From: Solirubrobacterales bacterium
Lineage (GTDB): Bacteria > Actinomycetota > Thermoleophilia > Solirubrobacterales > 70-9
NCBI GenBank assembly: GCA_020438355.1
Contig: JAGQUT010000017.1
Span: 1-41,837 of the forward strand
Direction of reading: 5' to 3'
DNA: 41,837 nucleotides
In this document: one piece after another, positions 17,410-26,348 of the stretch
Position numbering within the stretch: position 1 is the first letter of the stretch
How the letters are laid out: each line of letters begins with the position of its first letter
Position numbers and translations under genes: made by a program
The notes under the pieces: generated by a model
Told to the model about the DNA's origin: nothing
The model's input: the letters and a program-made list of their open reading frames with translations, nothing else
The model's database searches: none

Positions 17410-18210
17410 GTGGAAATTGCTGGCAAGACGGTGCTGTTGACAGGTGCGACCGGAGGCATCGGCCGCTCGATCGCCAGTACCCTCGCTGACGCCGGCGGAA
17501 GCCTGATTCTGTCTGGACGTTCCGCTCAAGCCCTTGAAGAACTGGCAGCAAACCTGCCGGGAAGCGGGCATTCGGTTCTGGCAGCAGACCTCGGTGATGA
17601 GGGTGCGGCCCTCGATCTGGCCTCCGCGGCCGGCGCGGTCGACGTTCTGGTGGCCAACGCCGCCCTGCCAAGCACCGGCCGGGTAACCGAACTCTCGGAT
17701 GCCCAGGTAGCCCGGATGCTCCGCATCAATCTCGAGGCGCCCATCCTGCTCGCTCAGGCTCTGCTTCCCGGAATGCTGGATCGCGGAGACGGAAAGCTCG
17801 TGATGATCGGCTCCCTGGCCGGCAAGGCCGGCAGCCCCCGTTCTTCCATCTACAACGCGACGAAGTTCGGGCTTCGAGGTTTCGTCTTCGGGCTGGCTGC
17901 CGATCTTGCTGACACACCGGTGGGGGTAACGCTCGTCGCGCCCGGATTCGTCAGGGAGGCGGGGATGTTCGCCGACTCAGGCGCCGATGCTCCGCCGGGG
18001 TTAGGAACTACTACACCGAAAAAGGTCGCCGCCGCCGTCCTCAAGGCCATAGGCTCGAACCGGGTCGAGATTGCGGTGGCACCGCTAGTCCAGAGGACGA
18101 TGGCGCATGTGGGGCTCATGAGTCCCCACGTCTCCCACCGGGTTCAGTCCGGAAGCGCCGGCCAGAGCGCCGCCGAATCCCTGGCTCGCGGCCAGACCGA
18201 CAAACGTTGA
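17410..18210 (+). CDS. Short-chain dehydrogenase/reductase (classical SDR)
   Basis: This 266-residue protein has the NAD(P)-binding TGATGGIG near residue 11, the VANAAL motif near 82, a catalytic serine in MIGSLAG near 137 and YNATK near 151. The family performs NAD(P)-linked oxidation or reduction of alcohols, ketones or sugars. The GTG at 17410 is used; there is no good Shine-Dalgarno, but TAGGTT lies at 17398-17403, so the message may start at or next to the GTG (leaderless). It is divergent from the riboswitch-controlled hydrolase, and aconitase follows after 32 bases. The C-terminal 40 residues are polar and probably disordered. The substrate is unknown. Confidence 0.88.
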   Translation: MEIAGKTVLLTGATGGIGRSIASTLADAGGSLILSGRSAQALEELAANLPGSGHSVLAADLGDEGAALDLASAAGAVDVLVANAALPSTGRVTELSDAQVARMLRINLEAPILLAQALLPGMLDRGDGKLVMIGSLAGKAGSPRSSIYNATKFGLRGFVFGLAADLADTPVGVTLVAPGFVREAGMFADSGADAPPGLGTTTPKKVAAAVLKAIGSNRVEIAVAPLVQRTMAHVGLMSPHVSHRVQSGSAGQSAAESLARGQTDKR

Positions 18211-18242
18211 CTCCCACCCACCAATAAAGAAAAGAAAGAACC

Positions 18243-21059
18243 ATGAGCAGCAACTCCAGAGATTCGTTTTCAAGCAAGGACAGCATCGAGGTAGGGGGCC
18301 AGAGTTTCGAGATCTTCAGGCTCGACGCGCTTCAGCCGAAGTTCGACGTTGCCCGCCTTCCCTACTCGATCAAGGTGCTGCTGGAAAACGTGCTCCGGCT
18401 CGAAGATGGTGTTTCGGTCAGCGCGGCCGATGTTGAAGCCATCGCCTCGTGGGATGCGAAAGCTGAACCGTCCGTTGAGATTCCCTTCCAGCCCGCACGT
18501 GTGCTGATGCAGGACTTCACCGGTGTCCCGGCGGTCGTGGACCTCGCGGCCATGCGCGACGCAATGGCTGACATCGGGGGTGACGTTTCGGCGATCAATC
18601 CGCTTGTTGATGTCGACCTGGTGATCGACCATTCGGTCCAGGTAGACGCCTTCGGCAACGGCATGGCCTTCGAAATCAACGCCGAAAAGGAGTTCGAGCG
18701 AAACCTCGAGCGGTACGAGTTCCTGAAATGGGGCCAGGGTTCCTTCGACAACTTCAGGGTCGTGCCGCCCGCCACCGGCATCTGTCACCAGGTGAACCTC
18801 GAATACATCGCCCAGGTCGTCTACAGCCGGGAGAACGACGGCGTCCTGCAGGCATATCCGGACACCCTGGTCGGTACCGACTCACACACCACAATGGTCA
18901 ACGGCCTTGGCGTTCTGGGCTGGGGCGTGGGCGGCATCGAGGCCGAGGCGGCAATGCTCGGCCAGCCGATCTCGATGCTGCTGCCGCAGGTGGTCGGGTT
19001 CAAACTTGACGGCAAGCTCCCCAAGGCAGCCACAGCGACCGATCTCGTACTCACGGTCACCGAAATGCTCCGTGAGCGTGGCGTCGTAGGAAAGTTCGTC
19101 GAGTTCTACGGTCCGGGCCTCTCGACCTTGCCGCTGGCCGACCGCGCCACCCTCGGCAACATGTCCCCGGAGTTCGGTTCGACCTGCGCGATCTTCCCGC
19201 CTGACGCGGAAACGCTTCGTTACCTGGAGCTGACCGGCCGGCCTACAGCCACAATCGAACTGGTGGACGCCTACGCGCGACTCCAGGGCACTTTCCACAC
19301 CGCCGACTCGGAGGACCCAGTCTTCAGCGACACGCTCGAGCTGGAGCTCGATTCGGTCGTGCCTTCAATCGCCGGGCCCAAGCGCCCCCAGGACAGGGTC
19401 TCCCTGTCCGACGCCAAGCCGGCCTTCCTCGAGGCTCTCTGCGAGTTCGACGAGGACGCCTCCAACCAGCTCAGCGCGTATGACGAGGCGCTCGAGGAAT
19501 CCTTCCCGGCGTCTGACCCGCCAGCCGAGGATCGTTCGAGCGAAGCCGGCAAGCCGGCCGGGCCACCGTCAGGTGCCGATGTTGCGGTCGCCCTTGAGCG
19601 TTGCAGCGAAGACATGGTCGGTGTGACCCTGGAGGACGGAACATCTTTCGATCTCGATCACGGGCGTGTAGTGATCGCTGCGATCACCTCCTGCACTAAC
19701 ACCTCGAACCCGTACGTCATGGTCGGGGCCGGCCTGCTGGCCCGCAACGCGCTTGCCCGGGGCCTTGAGCGCAAGCCCTGGGTCAAGACCTCGCTCGCAC
19801 CGGGTTCAACTGTGGTCACCGACTATCTGGACCAGGCCGGCCTGACCGAGTACCTGGATGAGCTTCAGTTCAACCTGGTCGGCTACGGCTGCACGACCTG
19901 CATCGGCAACTCCGGCCCGCTGGCGCCCGAGATCTCCGCAGCGATCGAAGAGAAGGATCTCGTGGTCTGCTCTGTTCTCTCCGGCAACAGGAACTTCGAA
20001 GGCCGGATCAGCCAGGACGTGAAGGCGAACTACCTCGCCTCTCCTCCGCTGGTGGTTGCGTACGCACTTGCGGGCCGCATGGACATCGACATCCAGAAGG
20101 ATCCGCTCGGAAACGACCCTGAAGGCAACCCGGTCTATCTGGATGACATCTGGCCCGACCCGGAAGAGGTCGCGAAGGTTGTCGGCGACTCGATCCGGCG
20201 CGAGATGTTCGAGAAGAATTACGGCGACGTCTTCAAGGGTGACGAGAACTGGCAGAACGTATCGGTGCCTGAAGGCGACCGATACACCTGGCCCGACTCC
20301 ACCTACGTCAGGAAGCCCACCTTCTTCGAGGACCTGCCGGCGGACCCTCCCGGGCTTGACCCGATCAGGGGTGCCCGGGTCCTTGCCAAGCTCGGTGACT
20401 CGATCACGACCGACCACATCTCACCGGCAGGAGCGATCAAGAAGGACAGTCCGGCTGGTGCCTGGCTCATCGAGCAGGGCGTCGGCCCCGCCGACTTCAA
20501 CTCCTACGGTTCCCGCCGGGGCAACTACGAGGTGATGGTGCGCGGCACCTTCGCGAACATCCGGCTTCGAAACCAGCTGGTCGAGCGCTCCGGCGGCTAC
20601 ACCCGTCACATCCCGACCGGAGTCGAGACCTCGATCTTCGAAGCTGCCCGGCTTTACGCCGACGAGGGGGTTCCCCTGGTTGTGCTTGCGGGCAAGGAGT
20701 ACGGATCAGGTTCCTCTCGCGACTGGGCTGCCAAGGGCACCCGGCTGCTCGGTGTCCGTGCGGTGATCGCCGAAAGCTACGAGCGAATCCACCGGTCGAA
20801 CCTGATTGGCATGGGTGTAGTGCCGCTCCAGTACCCGGCAGGTGAGAGCACGGAGTCGCTCGGCCTGACCGGTGAGGAAGTGATCACGATCGGCGATCTC
20901 CAGGGCGGTGAAGCCAGGACGGTTCAGGTAACCGCGGAGCGGGAAGGCGCCGAGCCGGTCACCTTCGAAGCCACCGTGCGCCTCGACACTCCGAACGAGA
21001 TCCGCTACATCAACAACGACGGAATCCTCCAGACCGTTCTCCGCGACCTGAACGCGTAG
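18243..21059 (+). CDS. acnA: Aconitate hydratase (aconitase A)
   Basis: This 938-residue cytoplasmic [4Fe-4S] enzyme of the TCA cycle converts citrate to isocitrate. The cluster cysteines are visible: C484 in TSCTNTSNP, and C550 and C553 in [11 protein letters not shown]. The swivel domain with [13 protein letters not shown] is near residue 820. The length fits the AcnA/IRP1 class. A linker of about 60 residues between domains (around 410-460) is rich in Pro, Ala and Asp and contains [10 protein letters not shown], a short motif also seen in unrelated small bacterial proteins. The ATG follows an A-rich AAAGAAAGAA stretch rather than a strong Shine-Dalgarno. It is convergent with the small gene ending at 21093. 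Confidence 0.96.
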   Translation: MSSNSRDSFSSKDSIEVGGQSFEIFRLDALQPKFDVARLPYSIKVLLENVLRLEDGVSVSAADVEAIASWDAKAEPSVEIPFQPARVLMQDFTGVPAVVDLAAMRDAMADIGGDVSAINPLVDVDLVIDHSVQVDAFGNGMAFEINAEKEFERNLERYEFLKWGQGSFDNFRVVPPATGICHQVNLEYIAQVVYSRENDGVLQAYPDTLVGTDSHTTMVNGLGVLGWGVGGIEAEAAMLGQPISMLLPQVVGFKLDGKLPKAATATDLVLTVTEMLRERGVVGKFVEFYGPGLSTLPLADRATLGNMSPEFGSTCAIFPPDAETLRYLELTGRPTATIELVDAYARLQGTFHTADSEDPVFSDTLELELDSVVPSIAGPKRPQDRVSLSDAKPAFLEALCEFDEDASNQLSAYDEALEESFPASDPPAEDRSSEAGKPAGPPSGADVAVALERCSEDMVGVTLEDGTSFDLDHGRVVIAAITSCTNTSNPYVMVGAGLLARNALARGLERKPWVKTSLAPGSTVVTDYLDQAGLTEYLDELQFNLVGYGCTTCIGNSGPLAPEISAAIEEKDLVVCSVLSGNRNFEGRISQDVKANYLASPPLVVAYALAGRMDIDIQKDPLGNDPEGNPVYLDDIWPDPEEVAKVVGDSIRREMFEKNYGDVFKGDENWQNVSVPEGDRYTWPDSTYVRKPTFFEDLPADPPGLDPIRGARVLAKLGDSITTDHISPAGAIKKDSPAGAWLIEQGVGPADFNSYGSRRGNYEVMVRGTFANIRLRNQLVERSGGYTRHIPTGVETSIFEAARLYADEGVPLVVLAGKEYGSGSSRDWAAKGTRLLGVRAVIAESYERIHRSNLIGMGVVPLQYPAGESTESLGLTGEEVITIGDLQGGEARTVQVTAEREGAEPVTFEATVRLDTPNEIRYINNDGILQTVLRDLNA

Positions 21060-21092
21060 CTGACGCTGGTTTACGGAGCCCCGGTCCCGGTC

Positions 21093-21491
21093 CTACCTCA
21101 AACGGTCGGGCGGGATCGGGGGAAGGTCGTCGGGACTGCTGGTGAATGGCTCGGCGACCTGCTTGCTGCCGAGGAGCTGTTCGCGGTGCCTGACTGCGTC
21201 CCCGTAGTACGCGGTCCGATAAGGAGTCCCCGATTCTTCGAGCAGGCCCGAGTACTCGTTCAGTTCGACGGGGTCCCGGCCGAAGAGGAGCAGACCGACC
21301 TTTCCGTGTGCCGGTTCGGCGACCAGCATGCAGGTGAGCCAGGTGTGACCGGTTCCCTCGGCAACCCGGGCGTAGGTTCCGGTCGCTTCGTCTTCATCGT
21401 CAAAGAGCCGACAGAGGAAGAAGAAGATCTCCCCGTCAACATCGACTTCAACCGGATCGAAAAGGCCCGCTTCCAAAGGTTCATCACCCAC
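21093..21491 (-). CDS. Hypothetical protein
   Basis: The 132-residue form starts at GTG 21491 (MGDEPLEAGLFDPVEVDVDG). The frame stays open to 21779, but the upstream part covers a promoter-like site and three hairpins and does not resemble protein, so I use the shorter start. Codons in this part are strongly GC3-biased like real genes here. It is an acidic alpha/beta protein with a strand-rich core (EIFFFLCRLFDDEDE, HTWLTCMLVAEPAHGKVGLLLFG) and a Pro-rich tail (PDDLPPIPPDRLR). No family is recognised. It is convergent with aconitase, 33 bases apart, with a structured leader of about 270 bases upstream. Confidence 0.6.
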   Translation of the reverse strand: MGDEPLEAGLFDPVEVDVDGEIFFFLCRLFDDEDEATGTYARVAEGTGHTWLTCMLVAEPAHGKVGLLLFGRDPVELNEYSGLLEESGTPYRTAYYGDAVRHREQLLGSKQVAEPFTSSPDDLPPIPPDRLR

Positions 21492-21560
21492 AAGTCCATG
21501 CTGACACACAGCAACATGTGGGGCGAAGACCGGACCGACTGCAGTTAAGAGTTGGCGGGC

Positions 21561-21668
21561 GAGGGTCGCGGGAGGCAGGGGGTCCGCGCGACCCTCACCA
21601 CGCCTGCGCGTCGGTAGCCAGGGAGGGATGCCGACGCGAACGCTTCCGGGGATTAACCGCCGGAAGCG
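21561..21668 (-). other. Three consecutive perfect hairpins in a 405-base gap
   Basis: Bases 21492-21896 hold no convincing gene. Within them are three perfect inverted repeats: 10 bp (21561-21570 with 21587-21596), 8 bp (21608-21615 with 21631-21638) and 9 bp (21641-21649 with 21660-21668). A fourth possible stem, GGTCCG with CGGACC, lies nearer the promoter. I do not recognise a known riboswitch or ncRNA consensus. Strand is assigned from the promoter-like site at 21771-21799; the hairpins form on either strand. Confidence 0.5.
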
Positions 21669-21770
21669 GGCTTGGAAAATTTGAACTGGGTGACTACCCC
21701 TCCTGGGCGAGTGGGTCCGATCCTGCTCCTTCCCTTTTCTCCCTAGTGCTAAAGCGGACCTGCAAGAGAG

Positions 21771-21799
21771 GTTATACACCTATTGGCGACCCGCGTCCA
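21771..21799 (-). promoter_or_regulatory. Putative sigma70-type promoter for the structured leader
   Basis: On the minus strand: TGGACG (21799-21794), a 17-base spacer, then TATAAC (21776-21771). Transcription would begin near 21764 and run through the three-hairpin region into the small gene at 21491-21093. Confidence 0.45.
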
Positions 21800-21896
21800 C
21801 TTAAGCGCGCGCCCGGTTACAGGTGGGCCACGATTCCGGCCTTCCAGCCCAATGGGTGGGGCGTTCAGGCGTCCGGAATGGGCGGTTCCAAAAGGC

Positions 21897-24800
21897 TCAG
21901 GGGGTGAGAGCCGTGAGCACGATTCGTTCCTGCTCGCGGATGTGCGCGACCGAGTAGCCCTCCGAGGGACTTGACCGTTCCGGACGACCGATGTACTCGA
22001 GATTCACCCCGTCCGGGAGGATCGGAGGCAACCGTCGCCACATCGTTGCCCAGGCGCCCATGTTCTTCGGCTCTTCCTGGACCCAGGCCACTTCCTTGAG
22101 GTTCGGGTAGAGCTTGAACATCTCGGCCAGCTGCCGGCCCGGGAACGGGTAGAGCAGCTCGACTCTCGCCACGGCGACCCGCTCGGCGGTATCGCGAGGG
22201 GCCGCAGCATCCAGGTCGTGGTAGATGCGGCCGGAGCAGAGGACCAGTCTTTCGACCTTCTCGCGCCGATCGATCGCCTTCGGATCGTCGAGGATGAAGT
22301 GGAAGTGTTCTTCTGTTAGCTGCTCCAGCGATGCAGTCGCGGCGGACTGTCGCAGCAGGCCCTTCGGGGTGAAGACGACCAGCGGTCGCGCCTTCTTGAT
22401 CAGCGCCTGCCGTCTGAGCAGATGGAAGTACTGGGCGGCGGTCGAGGGGTTCGCCACGCGCATGGAGCCTTCTGCGGCCAACTGGAGGAATCTCTCCATC
22501 CTGGCGCTGGAGTGCTCGGGTCCTGCTCCTTCGTGGCCGTGGGGAAGCAGAAGCGTAAGTCGCGAAGTCAGACCCCATTTCGCCTCTCCGGACGCGATGA
22601 AGCTGTCGATGATCACCTGGGCCGAGTTGGCGAAATCTCCAAACTGTGCTTCCCACAGGACCAGGGAGTCCGGGTTGGATGAGGCGTACCCGTACTCGAA
22701 CCCGAGGCAGGCGATCTCCGAAAGCGGGCTGTTGTGGAGCTCGAACGGTGCGGTCGCGTCGGCAAGGTGCTGGATCGGCGCGTACTTGATGCCGGTCTTC
22801 TCGTCGTGGAGGACGAGGTGCCGCTGCGAGAAGGTTCCCCGTTCGGTGTCCTGACCGGTCATTCGAACGTGCTTGCCCTCGGTGATCAGGGAGGCGAGCG
22901 CGAGCGACTCGGCATGCGCGAACTCGACTCCGCCTTCTTCCAGCGCCTCGATCCGCCGGTTGAGAGGCTTTCGGAGCTTGCGGTGGATCGTGAAACTGGC
23001 CGGGACTTCCAGAAGTGCCTGGTTGAGTTCGCGCAGGCGATCCGCCGGCACGGCGGTCTGGACGGGCGGGCTGGCTGAACGGTCGAGCTCCCCGGTACCG
23101 ATGTTGGTGACGGTCGGATCCTCGTAGACGCCCGTGTCCATCTTCTTGCGGAGACCTTCGAGGGTCTCCTTCAGGTAGCTGCGACGCTTCTCGGCAGCGG
23201 CTTCGACTTCCTCTGCGGTGACGACCTTCTGTTCGATCAGCTGCTCGGTGTAGATCTCGGATACGGGCTTGTGTTTCTTGATCTCCGCGGCCATCAGTGG
23301 CTGCGTGTAGGCCGGCTCGTCTGTTTCGTTGTGCCCGAATCGGCGGTAACCGATCACATCGATAACGATGTCCCGGTTCCAGCGTTCGCGGTAAGCCATC
23401 GCGAGTCGCATCGCCTGCGAGCAGGCCTCGACGTCATCCGCGTTTACATGGAGGATCGGAACGTTGAATCCCTTGGCCATGTCCGCCGCGTAAGGGGTGG
23501 AGCGGCCATCGGTCGGGTTGGTCGTGAAGCCGATCTGGTTGTTCTCGATGATGTGGATCGTGCCGCCCACCGAGTAGCCCTCCAGCGACTGGAGGTTGAA
23601 GGTTTCAGCGACAACTCCCTGACCAGGGAACGCGGCGTCGCCGTGAAGGACCACGGGCACCGCGCTGGACGGGTCCAGGGTCAGGCTTCCGCCATCGATC
23701 ACTCCCTGCGAGTAGCGGGTGGCTCCCGTGACGACCGGGTCGACGAACTCGAGGTGGCTCGGGTTCGGGTAAAGGTGCACGTTGATGCTGGTTCCGTCGT
23801 GATGCTCTGCCACACCCTCGTGCCCGTAGTGGTACTTGACGTCGCCGGTTCCGCCATGGGGGATCGCGGCCAGTGATTTCACGTCTTCGATCCGCTTGCC
23901 ACCTTCGAATTCGGCGAAGATCGCTTCCGCGGGTCGGCGGACCGTGTGGGCAAGCACCGAGAGGCGACCGCGGTGGGCCATTCCCAGCACGACTTCCCTG
24001 GCCCCGCCTCGCGCCGCGAGGGTCGTCAGTTCGTCGAGCATGGTGACGATCGAGTCGAGCCCCTCGATCGAGAACATTTTCTGTCCCAGGTAGGCCTTCT
24101 CGAGGAATCTCTCGAACTCGAAGACGTCGATCAGCCGACCCAGCAGCCGCTTCTGTTCTTCCTTGTCGAAAGCCTTGCGGTGAGCGCCGGTCTCGACCAT
24201 TTCCCGCAGCCAGACACGCTGACTATGCGACGAGATGTGCTCGAACTGGTAGCCGATTGAACCGGTGTAGGCGGCCTTCATCCGGGGGAGGGCTTCGAGC
24301 AGGGTCTCGCCCGGGACACCGATCCTGAGGATCGACGCCGGGATCTGTGCCATGAGTTCCGGGGTCAGGTGGACCGTTTCCGGGTCAAGTGCCGGATCTC
24401 CCTTGGGTTCGGCACCTAGCGGATCGAGATTGGCGGCGAGGTGACCGTGAGTGCGGTAGGCCTTGAGCAGCGAGGTTGCCGCCTGGACAGCCTGGAGCAG
24501 CTCCGGGCTCGGAGCTTCGGCGATCGCGCTCGGTGAGGGGGCAGCGGCAGCCGCCAGGGGCGGCGCCTGTTTGGCCTTGGCCTGGGCTGCTGCCAGCACG
24601 GTCCGGTCGACGCCGAGATCGTCGGCAACGGACTCGTAGAACTCCTCGCCGCCGGCCAGCAGGCCGTCGAGCGTCTTCAGGAAGTTGCCCGACTCGGCGC
24701 CCTGGATGATCCGGTGGTCATATGTGGAAGTGAGGGTCATGACCTTGGAGATGCCGAGCTGCTCGATCTTCTCCTTGTCGGCCAGTGACCACTCGGGCGG

Positions 24801-26192
24801 GTAAGCGATCGAGCCGGCAGCGACGATTGTTCCCTGCCCGGTCATCAGGCGGGGAACGGAAGCGACTGTTCCGATCCCGCCCGGATTCGTGAGGGTGATG
24901 TTCGTTCCGGCGAAATCGTCGGGGGTGAGGCGGTTTTCCCTGGTTTTGGTGATCAGGTCTTCGTAGTAGGCATGGAAAGCAGTGAAGTCGAGCTGGTCGG
25001 CACCCTTGATCGCAGGAACCATGAGCGAGCGGGAGCCGTCCTTCTTCTCGACGTCGACCGCGATGCCGAGATTGATCTGCCCGACCGAAACCGAGTAGGT
25101 CTTGCCGTCGCGCTCTTCGAAATGCCTTGCCATGACCGGCCACTGGCGGGCGGCCTGCACGATCGCCCAGGCCACGAGGTGGGTGAAGGAGACCTTCATC
25201 CCCCGTTCCGCGAGGGCACCGTTCAGGCCCTTGCGCTTGGCGTCCAGCGTGTCGACGGCAATCGTCCGGAACGATGTCGCGGTCGGGATCGACCGGCTCT
25301 CGTCCATCGCCTTGGCGAGCATTCCGGCCGGACCGCGGAGAGCCTTCTCCTCGCGGTCTGCCGCGACAGCGCCGCTACCGTTGCCGGCCGCGAGAACGTC
25401 CGCCTTGGTCACCTTTCCGCCCGGTCCGCTGCCTGAAACCTGGTCGATCCTGAGCCCCTTCGCCGCGGCGACCCGTTTGGCGACCGGGGTCGCACGACCG
25501 TCGCCGACATCGGCGGCGATCGACGCTTCAGGGGCGGAATCGGAGGCAGCGACAGCGCTGCCACCACCGGAACCCGCACCGGGAATCATCCGGCAGAGGG
25601 CTGCCCCGATCGGAATCACCTGATCGGGATCGACAAGAAGTTCCGTGATCTCTCCGGCGCTCGGGGCCGGGACTTCGGCATCAACCTTGTCGGTTGAAAC
25701 CTCGACCAGGGTCTGGCCTTCCTCGACCTGGTCACCGACCGCCACATGCCATTCGAGCACGGTCCCCTCGGTCACCGACTCGCCCATCTCGGGCATCGTC
25801 ACTTCAACCGGCTCTCCCGCAGGCTCATCAGCTGCGGGTTTGCTCCCGTTGGGGGCGCTGGAAGCCTTCGGGGTAACGCTGTCGCCGAGGTCCGAGTCAC
25901 CTTCGCCACCACCGGTGCCCGAGGAGGGGCCGGAACCACTGGCATCCGGGTCAATGACCGCAAGGATCGAGCCAATCGCGATCTCGTCATCTACTTCCGC
26001 ACGAAGTTCGGTGACGGTGCCGGAAACCGGGGCGGGAACCTCTGCGTCGACCTTGTCGGTCGATACCTCAACGAGGGTTTCGCCCTCCTCGATGGTGTCG
26101 CCGACCGCTACGTGCCATTCGAGCACGGTCCCCTCGGTCACCGACTCGCCCATCTCGGGCATCGTCACTTCAACTGCTGTCGCTTCGGCCAT
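21897..26192 (-). CDS. kgd: Fused 2-oxoglutarate dehydrogenase E2-E1 with two lipoyl domains
   Basis: About 1431 residues from the ATG at 26192 (a TTG three codons upstream is possible). In order: lipoyl domain 1 (lysine K47 in STDKVD), lipoyl domain 2 (K169), peripheral-subunit-binding domain (about 233-269, ATPVAKRVAAAKGL), E2 acyltransferase core (about 297-522, YDHRIIQGAESG with H493), and E1 thiamine-diphosphate dehydrogenase (about 555 to end, LGMAHRGRLSVLAH and GDAAFPGQGVVAET). The E2-E1 fusion is the actinobacterial KGD/OdhA layout, but characterised KGD/OdhA proteins lack lipoyl and binding domains and borrow AceF's. This one carries both, so it lacks only E3. It makes succinyl-CoA in the TCA cycle. 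No Shine-Dalgarno is evident; TACACT just upstream would allow a leaderless message. Confidence 0.95.
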   Translation of the reverse strand: MAEATAVEVTMPEMGESVTEGTVLEWHVAVGDTIEEGETLVEVSTDKVDAEVPAPVSGTVTELRAEVDDEIAIGSILAVIDPDASGSGPSSGTGGGEGDSDLGDSVTPKASSAPNGSKPAADEPAGEPVEVTMPEMGESVTEGTVLEWHVAVGDQVEEGQTLVEVSTDKVDAEVPAPSAGEITELLVDPDQVIPIGAALCRMIPGAGSGGGSAVAASDSAPEASIAADVGDGRATPVAKRVAAAKGLRIDQVSGSGPGGKVTKADVLAAGNGSGAVAADREEKALRGPAGMLAKAMDESRSIPTATSFRTIAVDTLDAKRKGLNGALAERGMKVSFTHLVAWAIVQAARQWPVMARHFEERDGKTYSVSVGQINLGIAVDVEKKDGSRSLMVPAIKGADQLDFTAFHAYYEDLITKTRENRLTPDDFAGTNITLTNPGGIGTVASVPRLMTGQGTIVAAGSIAYPPEWSLADKEKIEQLGISKVMTLTSTYDHRIIQGAESGNFLKTLDGLLAGGEEFYESVADDLGVDRTVLAAAQAKAKQAPPLAAAAAPSPSAIAEAPSPELLQAVQAATSLLKAYRTHGHLAANLDPLGAEPKGDPALDPETVHLTPELMAQIPASILRIGVPGETLLEALPRMKAAYTGSIGYQFEHISSHSQRVWLREMVETGAHRKAFDKEEQKRLLGRLIDVFEFERFLEKAYLGQKMFSIEGLDSIVTMLDELTTLAARGGAREVVLGMAHRGRLSVLAHTVRRPAEAIFAEFEGGKRIEDVKSLAAIPHGGTGDVKYHYGHEGVAEHHDGTSINVHLYPNPSHLEFVDPVVTGATRYSQGVIDGGSLTLDPSSAVPVVLHGDAAFPGQGVVAETFNLQSLEGYSVGGTIHIIENNQIGFTTNPTDGRSTPYAADMAKGFNVPILHVNADDVEACSQAMRLAMAYRERWNRDIVIDVIGYRRFGHNETDEPAYTQPLMAAEIKKHKPVSEIYTEQLIEQKVVTAEEVEAAAEKRRSYLKETLEGLRKKMDTGVYEDPTVTNIGTGELDRSASPPVQTAVPADRLRELNQALLEVPASFTIHRKLRKPLNRRIEALEEGGVEFAHAESLALASLITEGKHVRMTGQDTERGTFSQRHLVLHDEKTGIKYAPIQHLADATAPFELHNSPLSEIACLGFEYGYASSNPDSLVLWEAQFGDFANSAQVIIDSFIASGEAKWGLTSRLTLLLPHGHEGAGPEHSSARMERFLQLAAEGSMRVANPSTAAQYFHLLRRQALIKKARPLVVFTPKGLLRQSAATASLEQLTEEHFHFILDDPKAIDRREKVERLVLCSGRIYHDLDAAAPRDTAERVAVARVELLYPFPGRQLAEMFKLYPNLKEVAWVQEEPKNMGAWATMWRRLPPILPDGVNLEYIGRPERSSPSEGYSVAHIREQERIVLTALTP
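25747..25808 (-). repeat. Exact 62-base repeat within the lipoyl domains, copy in domain 2
   Basis: These 62 bases are identical to 26113-26174. They encode the N-terminal part of the second lipoyl domain (VTMPEMGESVTEGTVLEWH). The exact identity, including wobble positions, means recent duplication or gene conversion. Confidence 0.9.
26113..26174 (-). repeat. Exact 62-base repeat within the lipoyl domains, copy in domain 1
   Basis: Partner of 25747-25808, offset 366 bases (122 codons, in frame). It lies at the start of the fused dehydrogenase gene. Confidence 0.9.
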
Positions 26193-26201
26193 GTGGTCCA
26201 A

Positions 26202-26216
26202 GTGTATGCATTTGTG
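26202..26216. promoter_or_regulatory. Operator-like 15-mer between kgd and the fatty acyl-CoA reductase gene
   Basis: GTGTATGCATTTGTG differs by one base from GTGTATGCATTAGTG, the minus-strand reading of 31062-31076 in the tautomerase-tetR operator. It overlaps the TACACT element ahead of kgd and lies about 130 bases upstream of the reductase GTG. Only one half of the palindrome is well conserved here. Confidence 0.35.
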
Positions 26217-26348
26217 TGAGCCGCGTTCTATCCATCTGTACTGGCTGGGTCCGGAAATACAGGGGGTAACCGCTTCGCCTGGTTTTGACGGTGGCTGTAG
26301 GGTCTCCGCAAGTCAGCTATCAAGTGTTGATTGCTCGGAGGAGGAGCT

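Noticed and set aside
17174-17671. 165-codon minus-strand frame over the riboswitch and SDR start
   Set aside because: It covers the riboswitch and is antisense to the SDR gene; the translation is basic and low in information.
21561-21668. Second ydaO-type riboswitch
   Set aside because: GAATCC and the GACAGCTAACC block are missing on both strands.
21492-21779. Upstream extension of the small gene near aconitase
   Set aside because: It crosses a promoter-like site and three perfect hairpins and gives an Arg/Pro-rich non-protein-like translation.
24972-25623. Plus-strand frames opposite the lipoyl/E2 region
   Set aside because: Shadows of the fused dehydrogenase; no Shine-Dalgarno or domain.
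25747-26174. CRISPR-like or mobile repeat
   Set aside because: Two in-frame copies that encode lipoyl domains, so a domain duplication.
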